From Litoditis marina (taxonomy: Eukaryota > Nematoda > Chromadorea > Rhabditida > Rhabditidae): a stretch of 64,000 nt of DNA. The position numbers and the translations under genes are program-made. The notes under the pieces were generated by a model. It saw only the letters and a list, made by a program, of their open reading frames with translations, was not told the DNA's origin and ran no database searches. The stretch spans positions 13,431,634-13,495,633 of the forward strand of contig OZ038435.1 in NCBI GenBank assembly GCA_964036275.1. The letters are read 5' to 3'. Every line of letters begins with the position of its first letter. Within the stretch, counting starts at the first letter, position 1. Of the stretch, positions 47,491-60,269 are shown piece by piece.

Positions 47491-50400
47491 AAAAATGCTT
47501 ATCTTATTTGCATAAGTTGAAACAGCTCCGAAATAATCGAGTGGTGTTGCTAACCAAAAAAACAGCCAAATTGACGTGAAACGAGTTACTATTTTTGCCC
47601 TACGTGAGAATTAGTGTTCAAACTCGATATTTTTTAACTCCCCATATTTGTAGAGACTCAAAAATGTTTATCTTCTTTGCATAAGTTGAAACAGCTCCGA
47701 AATAATCGAGTGGTGTTGCTAACCAAAAACACAGCCAAATTGACGTGAATCGAGTTACGATTTTCGCTTTACGTGAGAATGAGTGTTCAAACTTGATATT
47801 TCTGAACTCCCCATACTCGTAGAGACTCAAAAATGTTTATCTTAGTTGCATAAGTTGAAACAGCTCCAAAATAATCGAGTGGTGTTGCTGACCAAAAACA
47901 CAGCCAAATTGACGTGAATCGAGTTACGATTTTCGCTTTACGTGAGAATGAGTGTTCAAACTTGATATTTCTGAACTCCCCATACTCGTAGAGACTCAAA
48001 AATGTTCATCTTATTTGCATAAGTTGAAACAGCTCCGAAATAATCGAGTGGTGTTGCTAACCAAAAACACAGCCAAATTGACGTGAATCGAGTTACGATT
48101 TTTGTCCTACGTGAGAATGAGTGTTCAAACTGGATATTTCTAAACTCCCCATACTTGTAGAGACTCAAAAATGTTTATCTTATTTGCATAAGTTGAAACA
48201 GCTCCGAAATAATCGAGTGGTGTTGCTAACCAAAAACACAGCCAAATTGACGTGAAACGAGTTACTATTTTTGTCCTACGTGAGAATGAGTGTTCAAACT
48301 TGATATTTCTGAACTCCCCATACTTGTAGAGACTCAAAAATGCTTATCTTATTTGCATAAGTTGAAACAGCTCCGAAATAATCCAGTGGTGTTGCTAACC
48401 AAAAACACAGCCAAATTGACGTGAATCGAGTTACGATTTTTGCCCTACGTGAGAACTAGTGTTCAAACTCGATATTTTTGAACTTCCCATATTTGTAGAG
48501 ACTCAAAAATGTTTATCTTATTTGCATAAGTTGAAACAGCTCCGAAATAATCGAGTGGTGTTGCTAACCAAAAACACAGCCAAATTGACGTGAATCGAGT
48601 TACGATTTTTGTCCTACGTGAGAATGAGTGTTCAAACTTGATATTTCTGAACTCCCCATACTTGTAGAGACTCAAAAATGCTTATCTTATTTGCATAAGT
48701 TGAAACAGCTCCGAAATAATCGAGTGGTGTTGCTAACCAAAAACACAGCCAAATTGACGTGAATCAAGTTACGATTTTCGCTTTACGTGAGAATGAGTGT
48801 TCAAACTTGATATTTCTGAACTCCCCATACTCGTAGAGACTCAAAAATGTTCATCTTATTTGCATAAGTTGAAACAGCTCCGAAATAATCGAGTGGTGTT
48901 GCTAACCAAAAACACAGCCAAATTGACGTGAATCGAGTTACGATTTTTGTCCTACGTGAGAATGAGTGTTCAAACTGGATATTTCTAAACTCCCCATACT
49001 TGTAGAGACTCAAAAATGCTTATCTTATTTGCATAAGTTGAAGCAGCTCCGAAATAATCGAGTGGTGTTGCTAACCAAAAACACAGCCAAATTGACGTGA
49101 AACGAGTTACTATTTTTGCCCTACGTGAGAATTAGTGTTCAAACTCGATATTTTTGAACTCCCCATATTTGTAGAGACTCAAAAATGTTTATCTCATTCG
49201 CATAAGTTGAAACAGCTCCGAAATAATCCAGTGGTGTTGCTAACCAAAAACACAGCCAAATTGACGTGAATCGAGTTACGATTTTCGCTTCACGTGAGAA
49301 TTAGTGTTCAAACTTGATATTTCTGAACTCCCCATACTTGTAGAGACTCAAAAATGTTCATCTTATTTGCATAAGTTGAAACAGCTCCGAAATAATCGAG
49401 TGGTGTTGCTGACCAAAAACACAGCCAAATTGACGTGAAACGAGTTACTATTTTTGCCCTACGTGAGAATTAGTGTTCAAACTCGATATTTTTTAACTCC
49501 CCATATTTGTAGAGACTCAAAAATGTTTATCTTCTTTGCATAAGTTGAAACAGCTCCGAAATAATCGAGTGGTGTTGCTAACCAAAAACACAGCCAAATT
49601 GACGTGAATCGAGTTACGATTTTCGCTTTACGTGAGAATGAGTGTTCAAACTTGATATTTCTGAACTCCCCATACTCGTAGAGACTCAAAAATGTTTATC
49701 TTAGTTGCATAAGTTGAAACAGCTCCAAAATAATCGAGTGGTGTTGCTGACCAAAAACACAGCCAAATTGACGTGAATCGAGTTACAACTTTCGCTTTAC
49801 GTGAGAATGAGTGTTCAAACTGGATATTTCCGAACTCCCCATACTTGTAGAGACTCAGAAATGTTTATCTTATTTGGATAACTTAAAACAGCTCCGAAAT
49901 AATCGAGTGGTGTTGCTAACCAAAAACACAGCCAAATTGACGTGAAACGAGTTACGATTTTTGCCCTACGTGAGAACTAGTGCTCACACTCGATATTTTC
50001 GAACTCCCCATATTTGTAGAGACTCAAAAATGTTTATCTTATTTGCATAAGTAGAAACAGCTCCGAAATAATCGAGTGGCGTTGCTTACCAAAAACACAG
50101 CCAAATTGACGTGAATCGAGTTACGATTTTTGTCCTACGTGAGAATTAGTGTCCTAACTCGATATTTTTGAATTCCCCATATTTGTAGAGACTCAAAAAT
50201 GTTTATCTTATTCGGATAAGTTAAAACAGCTCTGAAATAATCGAGTGGTGTTGCTAACCAACAACACAGCCAAATTGACGTGAATCGAGTTACGATTTTC
50301 GCTTTACGTGAGAATGAGTGTTCAAACTGGGTATTTTTGAATTCCCCATATTTGTAGAGACTCGAAAATGTTTATCTTATTTGCATAAGTTGAAACAGCT

Positions 50401-53400
50401 CCAAAATAATCGAGTGGTGTTGCTAACCAAAAACACAGCCAAATTGACGTGAATCGAGTTACAATTTTCGCTTTACGTGAGAATGAGTGTTCAAACTGGA
50501 TATTTCTGAACTCCCCATACTTGTAGAGACTCAAAAATGTTTATCTTATTTGGATTAGTTAAAACAGCTCCGAAATAATCGAGTGGTGTTGCTAACCAAA
50601 AACACAGCCAAATTGACGTGAAACGAGTTACGATTTTTGCCCTACGTGAGAACTAGTGCTCACACTCGACATTTTTGAACTCCCCATATTTGTAGAGACT
50701 CAAAAATGTTTATCTTATTTGCATAAGTTGAAACAGCTCCAAAATAATCGAGTGGTGTTGCTAACCAAAAACACAGCCAAATTGACGTGAATCGAGTTAC
50801 AATTTTCGCTTTACGTGAGAATGAGTGTTCAAACTGGATATTTCTGAACTCCACATACTTGTAGAGACTCAAAAATGTTTATCTTATTTGGATAAGGTAA
50901 AACAGCTCCGAAATAATCGAGTGGTGTTGCTAACCAAAAACACAGCCAAATTGACGTGAAACGAGTTACGATTTTTGCCCCACGTGAGAACTAGTGCTTA
51001 CACTCGATATTTTTGAATTTCTCATATTTGTAGAGACTCAAAAATGTTCATCTTATTTGCATAAGTAGAAACAGCTCCGAAATAATCGAGTGGCGTTGCT
51101 TACCAAAAACACAGCCAAATTGACGTGAATCGAGTTACGATTTTTGTCCTACGTGAGAATTAGTGTCCTAACTCGATATTTTTGAATTCCCCATATTTGT
51201 AGAGACTCAAAAATGTTTATCTTATTTGCATAAGTTGAAACAGCTCCAAAATAATCGAGTGGTGTTGCTAACCAAAAACACAGCCAAATTGACGTGAATC
51301 GAGTTACAATTTTCGCTTTACGTGAGAATGAGTGTTCAAACTGGATATTGCTGAACTCCCCATACTTGTAGAGACTCAAAAATGTTCATCTTATTTGGAT
51401 AAGTTAAAACAGCTCCGAAATAATCGAGTGGTGTTGCTAACCAAAAACACAGCCAAATTGACGTGAAACGAGTTACGATTTTTGCCCTACGTGAGAACTA
51501 GTGCTCACACTCGATATTTTTGAACTCCCCATATTTGTAGAGACTCAAAAATGTTTATCTTATTTGCATAAGTTGAAACAGCTCCAAAATAATCGAGTGG
51601 TGTTGCTAACCAAAAACACAGCCAAATTGACGTGAATCGAGTTACAATTTTCGCTTTACGTGAGAATGAGTGTTCAAACTGGATATTGCTGAACTCCCCA
51701 TACTTGTAGAGACTCAAAAATGTTCATCTTATTTGGATAAGTTAAAACAGCTCCGAAATAATCGAGTGGTGTTGCTAACCAAAAACACAGCCAAATTGAC
51801 GTGAAACGAGTTACGATTTTTGCCCTACGTGAGAACTAGTGCTCACACTCGATATTTTTGAACTCCCCATATTTGTAGAGACTCAAAAATGTTTATCTTA
51901 TTTGCATAAGTAGAAACAGCTCCGAAATAATCGAGTGGCGTTGCTTACCAAAAACACAGCCAAATTGACGTGAATCGAGTTACGATTTTTGTCCTACGTG
52001 AGAATTAGTGTCCTAACTCGATATTTTTGAATTTCCCATATTTGTAGAGACTCAAAAATGTTTATCTTATTTGGATAAGTTAAAACAGCTCCAAAATAAT
52101 CGAGTGGTGTTGCTAACCAAAAACACAGCCAAATTGACGTGAATCGAGTTACGATTTTCGCTTTACGTGAGAGTGAGTGTTCAAACTTGATATTTTTGAG
52201 CTCTCCATACTCGTAGAGACTCAAAAATGTTTATCTTATTTGCATAAGTTGAAACAGCTCTGAAATAATCGAGTGGTGTTGCTAACCAAAAACACAGCCA
52301 AATTGACGTGAAACGAGTTACGATTTTTGTCCTACGTGAGAATTAGTGTCCTAACTCGATATTTTTGAATTTCCCATATTTGTAGAGACTCAAAAATGTT
52401 TATCTTATTTGGATAAGTTAAAACAGCTCCAAAATAATCGAGTGGTGTTGCTAACCAAAAACACAGCCAAATTGACGTGAAACGAGTTACTATTTTTGCC
52501 CTACGTGAGAATTAGTGTTCAAACTCGATACTTTTGAACTCCCCATATTTGTGGAAACTCAAAAATGTTTATCTCATTTGCATAAGTTGAAACAGCTCCG
52601 AAATAATCGAGTGGTGTTGCTAACCAAAAACACAGCCAAATTGACGTGAATCGAGTTACGATTTTTGTCCTACGTGAGAATTAGTGTTCAAACTTGATAT
52701 TTTTGAGCTCTCCATACTCGTAGAGACTCAAAAATTTTTATCTTAGTTGCATAAGTTGAAACAGCTCTGAAATAATCGAGTGGTGTTGCTAACCAAAAAC
52801 ACAGTCAAATTGACGTGAAACGAGTTACTATTTTTGCCCTACGTGAGAATTAGTGTTCAAACTCGATACTTTTGAACTCCCCATGTTTGTGGAAACTCAA
52901 AAATGTTTATCTTATTTGCATAAGTTGAAACAGCTCTGAAATAATCGAGTGGTGTTGCTAACCAAAAACACAGCCAAATTGACGTGAATCGAGCTACGAT
53001 TTTTGTCCTACGTGAGAATTAGTGTTCAAACTTGATATTTTTAAACTCTCCATACTCGTAGAGACTCAAAAATGTTTAACTTATTTGCATAAGTTGAAAC
53101 AGCTCTGAAATAATCGAGTGGTGTTGCTAACCAAAAACACAGCCAAATTGACGTGAATCGAGTTACGATTTTTGTCCTACGCGAGAATTAGTGTTCAAAC
53201 TTGATATTTTTGAACTCTCCATACTCATAGAGACTCAAAAATGTTTATCTTATTTGGATAAGTTAAAGCAGCTCCAAAATAATCGAGTGGTGTTGCTAAC
53301 CAAAAACACAGCCAAATTGACGTGAATCGAGTTACGATTTTCGCTTTACGTGAGAATGAGTGTTCAAACTTAATATTTCTGAACTCCCCATACTCGTAGA

Positions 53401-53805
53401 GACTCAAAAATGTTTATCTCATTTGCATAAGTTGAAACAGCTCCGAAATAATCGAGTGGTGTTGCTAACCAAAAACACAGCCAAATTGACGTGAATCGAG
53501 TTACGATTTTTGTCCTACGTGAGAATTAGTGTTCAAACTTGATATTTTTGAGCTCTCCATACTCGTAGAGACTCAAAAATGTTTATCTTAGTTGCATAAG
53601 TTGAAACAGCTCTGAAATAATCGAGTGGTGTTGCTAACCAAAAACACAGTCAAATTGACGTGAAACGAGTTACTATTTTTGCCCTACGTGAGAATTAGTG
53701 TTCAAACTCGATACTTTTGAACTCCCCATATTTGTGGAAACTCAAAAATGTTTATCTTATTTGCATAAGTTGAAACAGCTCTGAAATAATCGAGTGGTGT
53801 TGCTA

Positions 53806-53814
53806 ACCAAAAAC
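53806..53814. other. 9-bp target-site duplication, left copy (ACCAAAAAC)
   Basis: Part of the satellite context CTAACCAAAAACACAG. The same nonamer follows the element at 54128-54136. The GACG landmark shifts from 53657 to 54148, or 491 bp. Subtracting 313 (element) and 9 leaves exactly 169. Confidence 0.93.
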
Positions 53815-54127
53815 GGCGAATTCACTGAAGAACCGGGTCCTTCCCGAACCAAACCGCGAACCGGTCACTGGAGAACCGAACCAACTGAACCGAACCGACT
53901 TCTGAACCGACCGGTTCTCCAGTGAATGCTTCGAACCGAACCGACATTAATCATGAGTTAAACAAACAAGTCGTAGACAAAGTAAAATGAGTCTATCCCG
54001 GTTCGGTTCGGGGCATTCACTGGAGAACCGGTCAGTTAAAAAGTCGGTTCGATCAGTTCGGTTCGGTTCTCCAGTGACTGGTTCGCAATTCGGTTCGGGA
54101 AGGACCTGGTTCTCCAGTGAATTGGCC
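53815..54127. mobile_element. 313-bp MITE-like element with nested palindromes, 9-bp TSD
   Basis: The ends are GGCGAATTCACTG and, inverted, GGCCAATTCACTG. The two arms of about 130 bp (53815-53943 and 53997-54127) are imperfect inverted repeats around a ~53-bp AT-rich core, and are filled with GAACCGAACCG / CGGTTCGGTTC motifs. Within each arm the end motif recurs in reverse, so each arm is itself a smaller palindrome. Target duplications of 9 bp fit Mutator-like (9-11 bp) or Merlin (8-9 bp, GG ends) superfamilies. There is no coding capacity, and a 65-codon minus-strand frame here is incidental. It is non-autonomous. Confidence 0.9.
53819..54123. repeat. Alternating copies of ATTCACTGGAGAACC within the MITE
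   Basis: Forward-type copies (ATTCACTGGAGAACC, with small variants) are at 53819-53834, 53864-53877 and 54015-54029. Reverse-type copies (GGTTCTCCAGTGAAT) are at 53913-53927, 54065-54078 and 54108-54123. The order is forward, forward, reverse, then forward, reverse, reverse, giving a palindrome of palindromes. The pattern suggests the element arose by inverted duplication of a ~110-bp hairpin. Confidence 0.8.
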
Positions 54128-54136
54128 ACCAAAAAC

Positions 54137-54990
54137 ACAGCCAAATTGACGTGAATCGAGCTACGATTTTTGTCCTACGTGAGAATTAGTGTTCAAACTT
54201 GATATTTTTAAACTCTCCATACTCGTAGAGACTCAAAAATGTTTAACTTATTTGGATAAGTTGAAACAGCTCTGAAATAATCGAGTGGTGTTGCTAACCA
54301 AAAACACAGCCAAATTGACGTGAATCGAGTTACGATTTTTGTCCTACGTGAGAACTAGTGTTCAAACTTGATATTTTTAAACTCTCCATACTCGTAGAGA
54401 CTCAAAAATGTTTAACTTATTTGCATAAGTTGAAACAGCTCTGAAATAATCGAGTGGTGTTGCTAACCAAAAACACAGCCAAATTGACGTGAATCGAGTT
54501 ACGATTTTTGTCCTACGTGAGAATTAGTGTTCAAACTTGATATTTTTAAACTCTCCATACTCGTAGAGACTCAAAAATGTTTAACTTATTTGGATAAGTT
54601 GAAACAGCTCTGAAATAATCGAGTGGTGTTGCTAACCAAAAACACAGCCAAATTGACGTGAATCGAGTTACGATTTTTGTCCTACGTGAGAACTAGTGTT
54701 CAAACTTGATATTTTTAAACTCTCCATACTCGTAGAGACTCAAAAATGTTTAACTTATTTGCATAAGTTGAAACAGCTCTGAAATAATCGAGTGGTGTTG
54801 CTAACCAAAAACACAGCCAAATTGACGTGAATCGAGTTACGATTTTTGTCCTACGTGAGAATTAGTGTTCAAACTTGATATTTTTAAACTCTCCATACTC
54901 GTAGAGACTCAAAAATGTTTAACTTATTTGCATAAGTTGAAACAGCTCTGAAATAATCGAGTGGTGTTGCTAACCAAAAACACAGTCAAA
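54137..54990. repeat. Dimeric (338-bp) higher-order block next to the MITE
   Basis: Consecutive monomers alternate between GAGAATTAG with TTGGATAAG and GAGAACTAG with TTGCATAAG, while all share TAAACTCTCCATACTCG and ATGTTTAACTTATTT. This gives a two-monomer unit repeated at least twice, with a fifth monomer breaking the alternation. The same TTTAAC-type monomer occurs just left of the MITE near 53040. Confidence 0.7.
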
Positions 54991-56719
54991 TTGACGTGAA
55001 ACGAGTTACTATTTTTGCCCTACGTGAGAATTAGTGTTCAAACTCGATATTTTTGAACTCCCCATATTTGTAGAGACTCAAAAATGTTTATCTCATTCGC
55101 ATAAGTTGAAACAGCTCCGAAATAATCGAGTGGTGTTGCAACCAAAAACACAGCCAAATTGACGTGAAACGAGTTACTATTTTTGCCCTACGTGAGAATT
55201 AGTGTTCAAACTCGATATTTTTGAACTCCCCATATTTGTAGAGACTCAAAAATGTTTATCTTATTTGCATAAGTTGAAACAGCTCTGAAATAATCGAGTG
55301 GTGTTGCTAACCAAAAACACAGTCAAATTGACGTGAAACGAGTTACTATTTTTGCCCTACGTGAGAATTAGTGTTCAAACTCGATATTATTGAACTTCCC
55401 ATATTTGTAGAGACTCAAAAATGTTTATCTTATTTGCATAAGTTGAGACAGCTCCGAAATAATCGAGTGGTGTTGCTAACTAAAAACACAGCCAAATTGA
55501 CGTGAATCGAGTTATGATTTTTGCCCTACGTGAGAACTAGTGTTCAAACTCGATGTTATTGAACTTCCCATATTTGTAGAGACTCAAAAATGTTTATCTC
55601 ATTCGCATAAGTTGAAACAGCTCCGAAATAATCGAGTGGTGTTGCTTACCAAAAACACAGCCAAATTGACGTGAATTGAGTTACGATTTTCGCTTTACGT
55701 GAGAATGAGTGTTCAAACTTGATATTTCTGAACTCCCCACATTTGTAGAGACTCAAAAATGTTTATCTTATTTGCATAAGTTGAAACAGCTCCGAAATAA
55801 TCGAGTGGTGTTGCAACCAAAAACACAGCCAAATTGACGTGAAACGAGTTACTATTTTTGCCCTACGTGAGAATTAGTGTTCAAACTTGATATTTTTGAA
55901 CTCCCCATATTTGTAGAGACTCAAAAATGTTTATCTTATTTGCATAAGTTGAGACAGCTCCGAAATAATCGAGTGGTGTTGCAACCAAAAACACAGCCAA
56001 ATTGACGTGAAACGAGTTACTATTTTTGCCCTACGTGAGAATTAGTGTTCAAACTCGATATTTTTGAACTCCCCATATTTGTAGAGACTCAAAAATGTTT
56101 ATCTTATTTGCATAAGTTGAAACAGCTCTGAAATAATCGAGTGGTGTTGCTAACCAAAAACACAGTCAAATTGACGTGAAACGAGTTACTATTTTTGCCC
56201 TACGTGAGAATTAGTGTTCAAACTCGATACTTTTGAACTCCCCATATTTGTGGAAACTCAAAAATGTTTATCTTATTTGCATAAGTTGAGACAGCTCCGA
56301 AATAATCGAGTGGTGTTGCTAACTAAAAACACAGCCAAATTGACGTGAATCGAGTTATGATTTTTGCCCTACGTGAGAACTAGTGTTCAAACTCGATATT
56401 ATTGAACTTCCCATATTTGTAGAGACTCAAAAATGTTTATCTCATTCGCATAAGTTGAAACAGCTCCGAAATAATCGAGTGGTGTTGCTAACCAAAAACA
56501 CAGCCAAATTGACGTGAATTGAGTTACGATTTTCGCTTTACGTGAGAATGAGTGTTCAAACTTGATATTTCTGAACTCCCCATACTTGTAGAGACTCAAA
56601 GATGTTTATGTTATTTGCATAAGTTGAAACAGCTCCGAAATAATCGAGTGGTGTCGCTAACCAAAAACACAGCCAAATTGACGTGAAACGAGTTATGATT
56701 TTTGCCCTACGTGAGAACT

Positions 56720-59700
56720 AGTGTTCAAACTCGATATTTTTGAACTTCCCATATTTGTAGAGACTCAAAAATGTTTATCTCATTCGCATAAGTTGAAACA
56801 GCTCCGAAATAATCGAGTGGTGTTGCTAACCAAAAACACAGCCAAATTGACGTGAATCGAGTTACGATTTTCGCTTTACGTGAGAATGAGTGTTCAAACT
56901 TGATATTTCTGAACTCCCCATACTTGTAGAGACTCAAAAATGTTTATGTTATTTGCATAAGTTGAAACAGCTCCGAAATAATCGAGTGGTGTTGCTAACC
57001 AAAAACACAGCCAAATTGACGTGAAACGAGTTACTATTTTTGCCCTACGTGAGAACTAGTGTTCAAACTCGATATTTTTGAACTTCCCATATTTGTAGAG
57101 ACTCAAAAATGTTTATCTTATTTGCATAAGTTGAAACAGCTCCGAAATAATCGAGTGGTGTTGCTAACCAAAAACACAGCCAAATTGACGTGAATCGAGT
57201 CACGGTTTTCGCTTTACGTGAGAATGAGTGTTCAATCTTGATATCTCTGAACTCCCCATACTCGTAGAGACTCAAAAATGTTTATCTTATTTGCATAAGT
57301 TGAAACAGCTCCGAAATAATCGAGTGGTGTTGCTAACCAAAAACACAGCCAAATTGACGTGAAACGAGTTACTTTTTTTGCCCTACGTGAGAATTAGTGT
57401 TCAAACTCGATATTTTTGAACTCCCCATATTTGTAGAGACTCAAAAATTTTATCTCATTCGCATAAGTTGAAACAGCTCCGAAATAATCGAGTGGTGTTG
57501 CTAACCAAAAACACAGCCAAATTGACGTGAAACGAGTTACTATTTTTGCCCTACGTGAGAATTAGTGTTCAAACTCGATATTTTTGAACTCCCCATATTT
57601 GTAGAGACTCAAAAATGTTTATCTTATTTGCATAAGTTGAAACAGCTCCGAAATAATCGAGTGGTGTTGCTAACCAAAAACACAGCCAAATTGACGTGAA
57701 TCGAGTTACGATTTTCGCTTAACGTGAGAATGAGTGTTCAAACTTGATATTTCTGAACTCCCCATACTCGTAGAGACTCAAAAATGTTTATCTTATTCGC
57801 ATAAGTTGAAACAGCTCCGAAATAATCGAGTGGTGTTGCTAACCAAAAACACAGCCAAATTGACGTGAATCGAGTTATGATTTTTGCCCTACGTGAGAAC
57901 TAGTGTTCAAACTCGATATTTTTGAACTTCCCATATTTGTAGAGACTCAAAAATGTTTATCTCATTGGCATAAGTTGAAACAGCTCCGAAATAATCGAGT
58001 GGTGTTGCTAACCAAAAACACAGCCAAATTGACGTGAATTGAGTTACGATTTTCGCTTTACGTGAGAATGAGTGTTCAAACTTGATATTTCTGAACTCCC
58101 CATACTTGTAGAGACTCAAAAATGTTTATGTTATTTGCATAAGTTGAAACAGCTCCGAAATAATCGAGTGGTGTTGCTAACCAAAAACACAGCCAAATTG
58201 ACGTGAATCGAGTTACGATTTTCGCTTTACGTGAGAATGAGTGTTCAAACTTGATATTTCTGAACTCCCCATACTTGTAGAGACTCAAAAATATTTATGT
58301 TATTTGCATAAGTTGAAACAGCTCCGAAATAATCGAGTGGTGTTGCTAACCAAAAACACAGCCAAATTGACGTGAAACGAGTTACTATTTTTGCCCTACG
58401 TGAGAATTAGTGTTCAAACTCGATATTTTTGAACTTCCCATATTTGTAGAGACTCAAAAATGTTTATCTCATTCGCATAAGTTGAAACAGCTCCGAAATA
58501 ATCGAGTGGTGTTGCTAACCAAAAACACAGCCAAATTGACGTGAATCGAGTTACGATTTTCGCTTTACGTGAGAATGAGTGTTCAAACTTGATATTTCTG
58601 AACTCCCCATACTTGTAGAGACTCAAAAATGTTTATGTTATTTGCATAAGTTGAAACAGCTCCGAAATAATCGAGTGGTGTTGCTAACCAAAAACACAGC
58701 CAAATTGACGTGAAACGAGTTACTATTTTTGCCCTACGTGAGAACTAGTGTTCAAACTCGATATTTTTGAACTTCCCATATTTGTAGAGACTCAAAAATG
58801 TTTATCTTATTTGCATAAGTTGAAACAGCTCCGAAATAATCGAGTGGTGTTGCTAACCAAAAACACAGCCAAATTGACGTGAATCGAGTCACGGTTTTCG
58901 CTTTACGTGAGAATGAGTGTTCAATCTTGATATCTCTGAACTCCCCATACTCGTAGAGACTCAAAAATGTTTATCTTATTTGCATAAGTTGAAACAGCTC
59001 CGAAATAATCGAGTGGTGTTGCTAACCAAAAACACAGCCAAATTGACGTGAAACGAGTTACTTTTTTTGCCCTACGTGAGAATTAGTGTTCAAACTCGAT
59101 ATTTTTGAACTCCCCATATTTGTAGAGACTCAAAAATGTTTATCTTATTTGCATAAGTTGAAACAGCTCCGAAATAATCGAGTGGTGTTGCTAACCAAAA
59201 ACACAGCCAAATTGACGTGAAACGAGTTACTATTTTTGCCCTACGTGAGAATTAGTGTTCAAACTCGATATTTTTGAACTCCCCATATTTGTAGAGACTC
59301 AAAAATGTTTATCTTATTTGCATAAGTTGAAACAGCTCCGAAATAATCGAGTGGTGTTGCTAACCAAAAACACAGCCAAATTGACGTGAATCGAGTTACG
59401 ATTTTCGCTTAACGTGAGAATGAGTGTTCAAACTTGATATTTCTGAACTCCCCATACTCGTAGAGACTCAAAAATGTTTATCTTATTCGCATAAGTTGAA
59501 ACAGCTCCGAAATAATCGAGTGGTGTTGCTAACCAAAAACACAGCCAAATTGACGTGAATCGAGTTATGATTTTTGCCCTACGTGAGAACTAGTGTTCAA
59601 ACTCGATATTTTTGAACTTCCCATATTTGTAGAGACTCAAAAATGTTTATCTCATTGGCATAAGTTGAAACAGCTCCGAAATAATCGAGTGGTGTTGCTA

Positions 59701-60100
59701 ACCAAAAACACAGCCAAATTGACGTGAATTGAGTTACGATTTTCGCTTTACGTGAGAATGAGTGTTCAAACTTGATATTTCTGAACTCCCCATACTTGTA
59801 GAGACTCAAAAATGTTTATGTTATTTGCATAAGTTGAAACAGCTCCGAAATAATCGAGTGGTGTTGCTAACCAAAAACACAGCCAAATTGACGTGAATCG
59901 AGTTACGATTTTCGCTTTACGTGAGAATGAGTGTTCAAACTTGATATTTCTGAACTCCCCATACTTGTAGAGACTCAAAAATATTTATGTTATTTGCATA
60001 AGTTGAAACAGCTCCGAAATAATCGAGTGGTGTTGCTAACCAAAAACACAGCCAAATTGACGTGAAACGAGTTACTATTTTTGCCCTACGTGAGAATTAG
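56720..60100. repeat. Tandem duplication of a 10-monomer (~1690-bp) higher-order unit
   Basis: About 56,720-58,408 recurs at about 58,409-60,100. The offset is 1689 before and 1690 after a monomer near 57,447 that lacks one base (CAAAAATTTTATC versus CAAAAATGTTTATC). Shared rare variants are GAGTCACGGTTTTCGC, TTCAATCTTGATATCTCTG, TTCGCTTAACG and AAAATATTTATG. One monomer (57,440-57,470 region) differs between copies (TCATTCGC versus TTATTTGC), so the copies have begun to diverge or were patched by conversion. Confidence 0.88.
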
Positions 60101-60269
60101 TGTTCAAACTCGATATTTTTTAACTTCCCATATTTGTAGAGACTCAAAAATGTTCATCTTATTCGCATAAGTTGAAACAGCTCCGAAATAATCGAGTGGT
60201 GTTGCTAACCAAAAACACAGCCAAATTGACGTGAACCGAGTTACGATTTTCGCTTTACGTGAGAATGAG

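Larger units (their letters stand above)
32538..53814. repeat. 169-bp satellite array, middle block (~126 monomers)
   Basis: Same monomer and same orientation as the left block, resuming in exact phase once the 12.4-kb element is removed. The part at 35-49 kb is the most homogeneous of the window, dominated by ACTTGATATTTCTGAACTCC and GAACTTCCCATATTTG types. From about 49.8 to 52.2 kb monomers become more divergent (TTACAATTTTCGC, GAGAACTAGTGCTCACAC, TTGGATAAGTTAAAACAG). No gene is supported. The 65-70 codon minus-strand frames repeat once per monomer and follow from its sequence. Confidence 0.97.

Noticed and set aside
53947..54144. 65-codon minus-strand frame (MAVFLVANSLENQ...) in the MITE
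   Set aside because: It is built from the inverted GAACCG repeats and runs into satellite sequence, so it is incidental.
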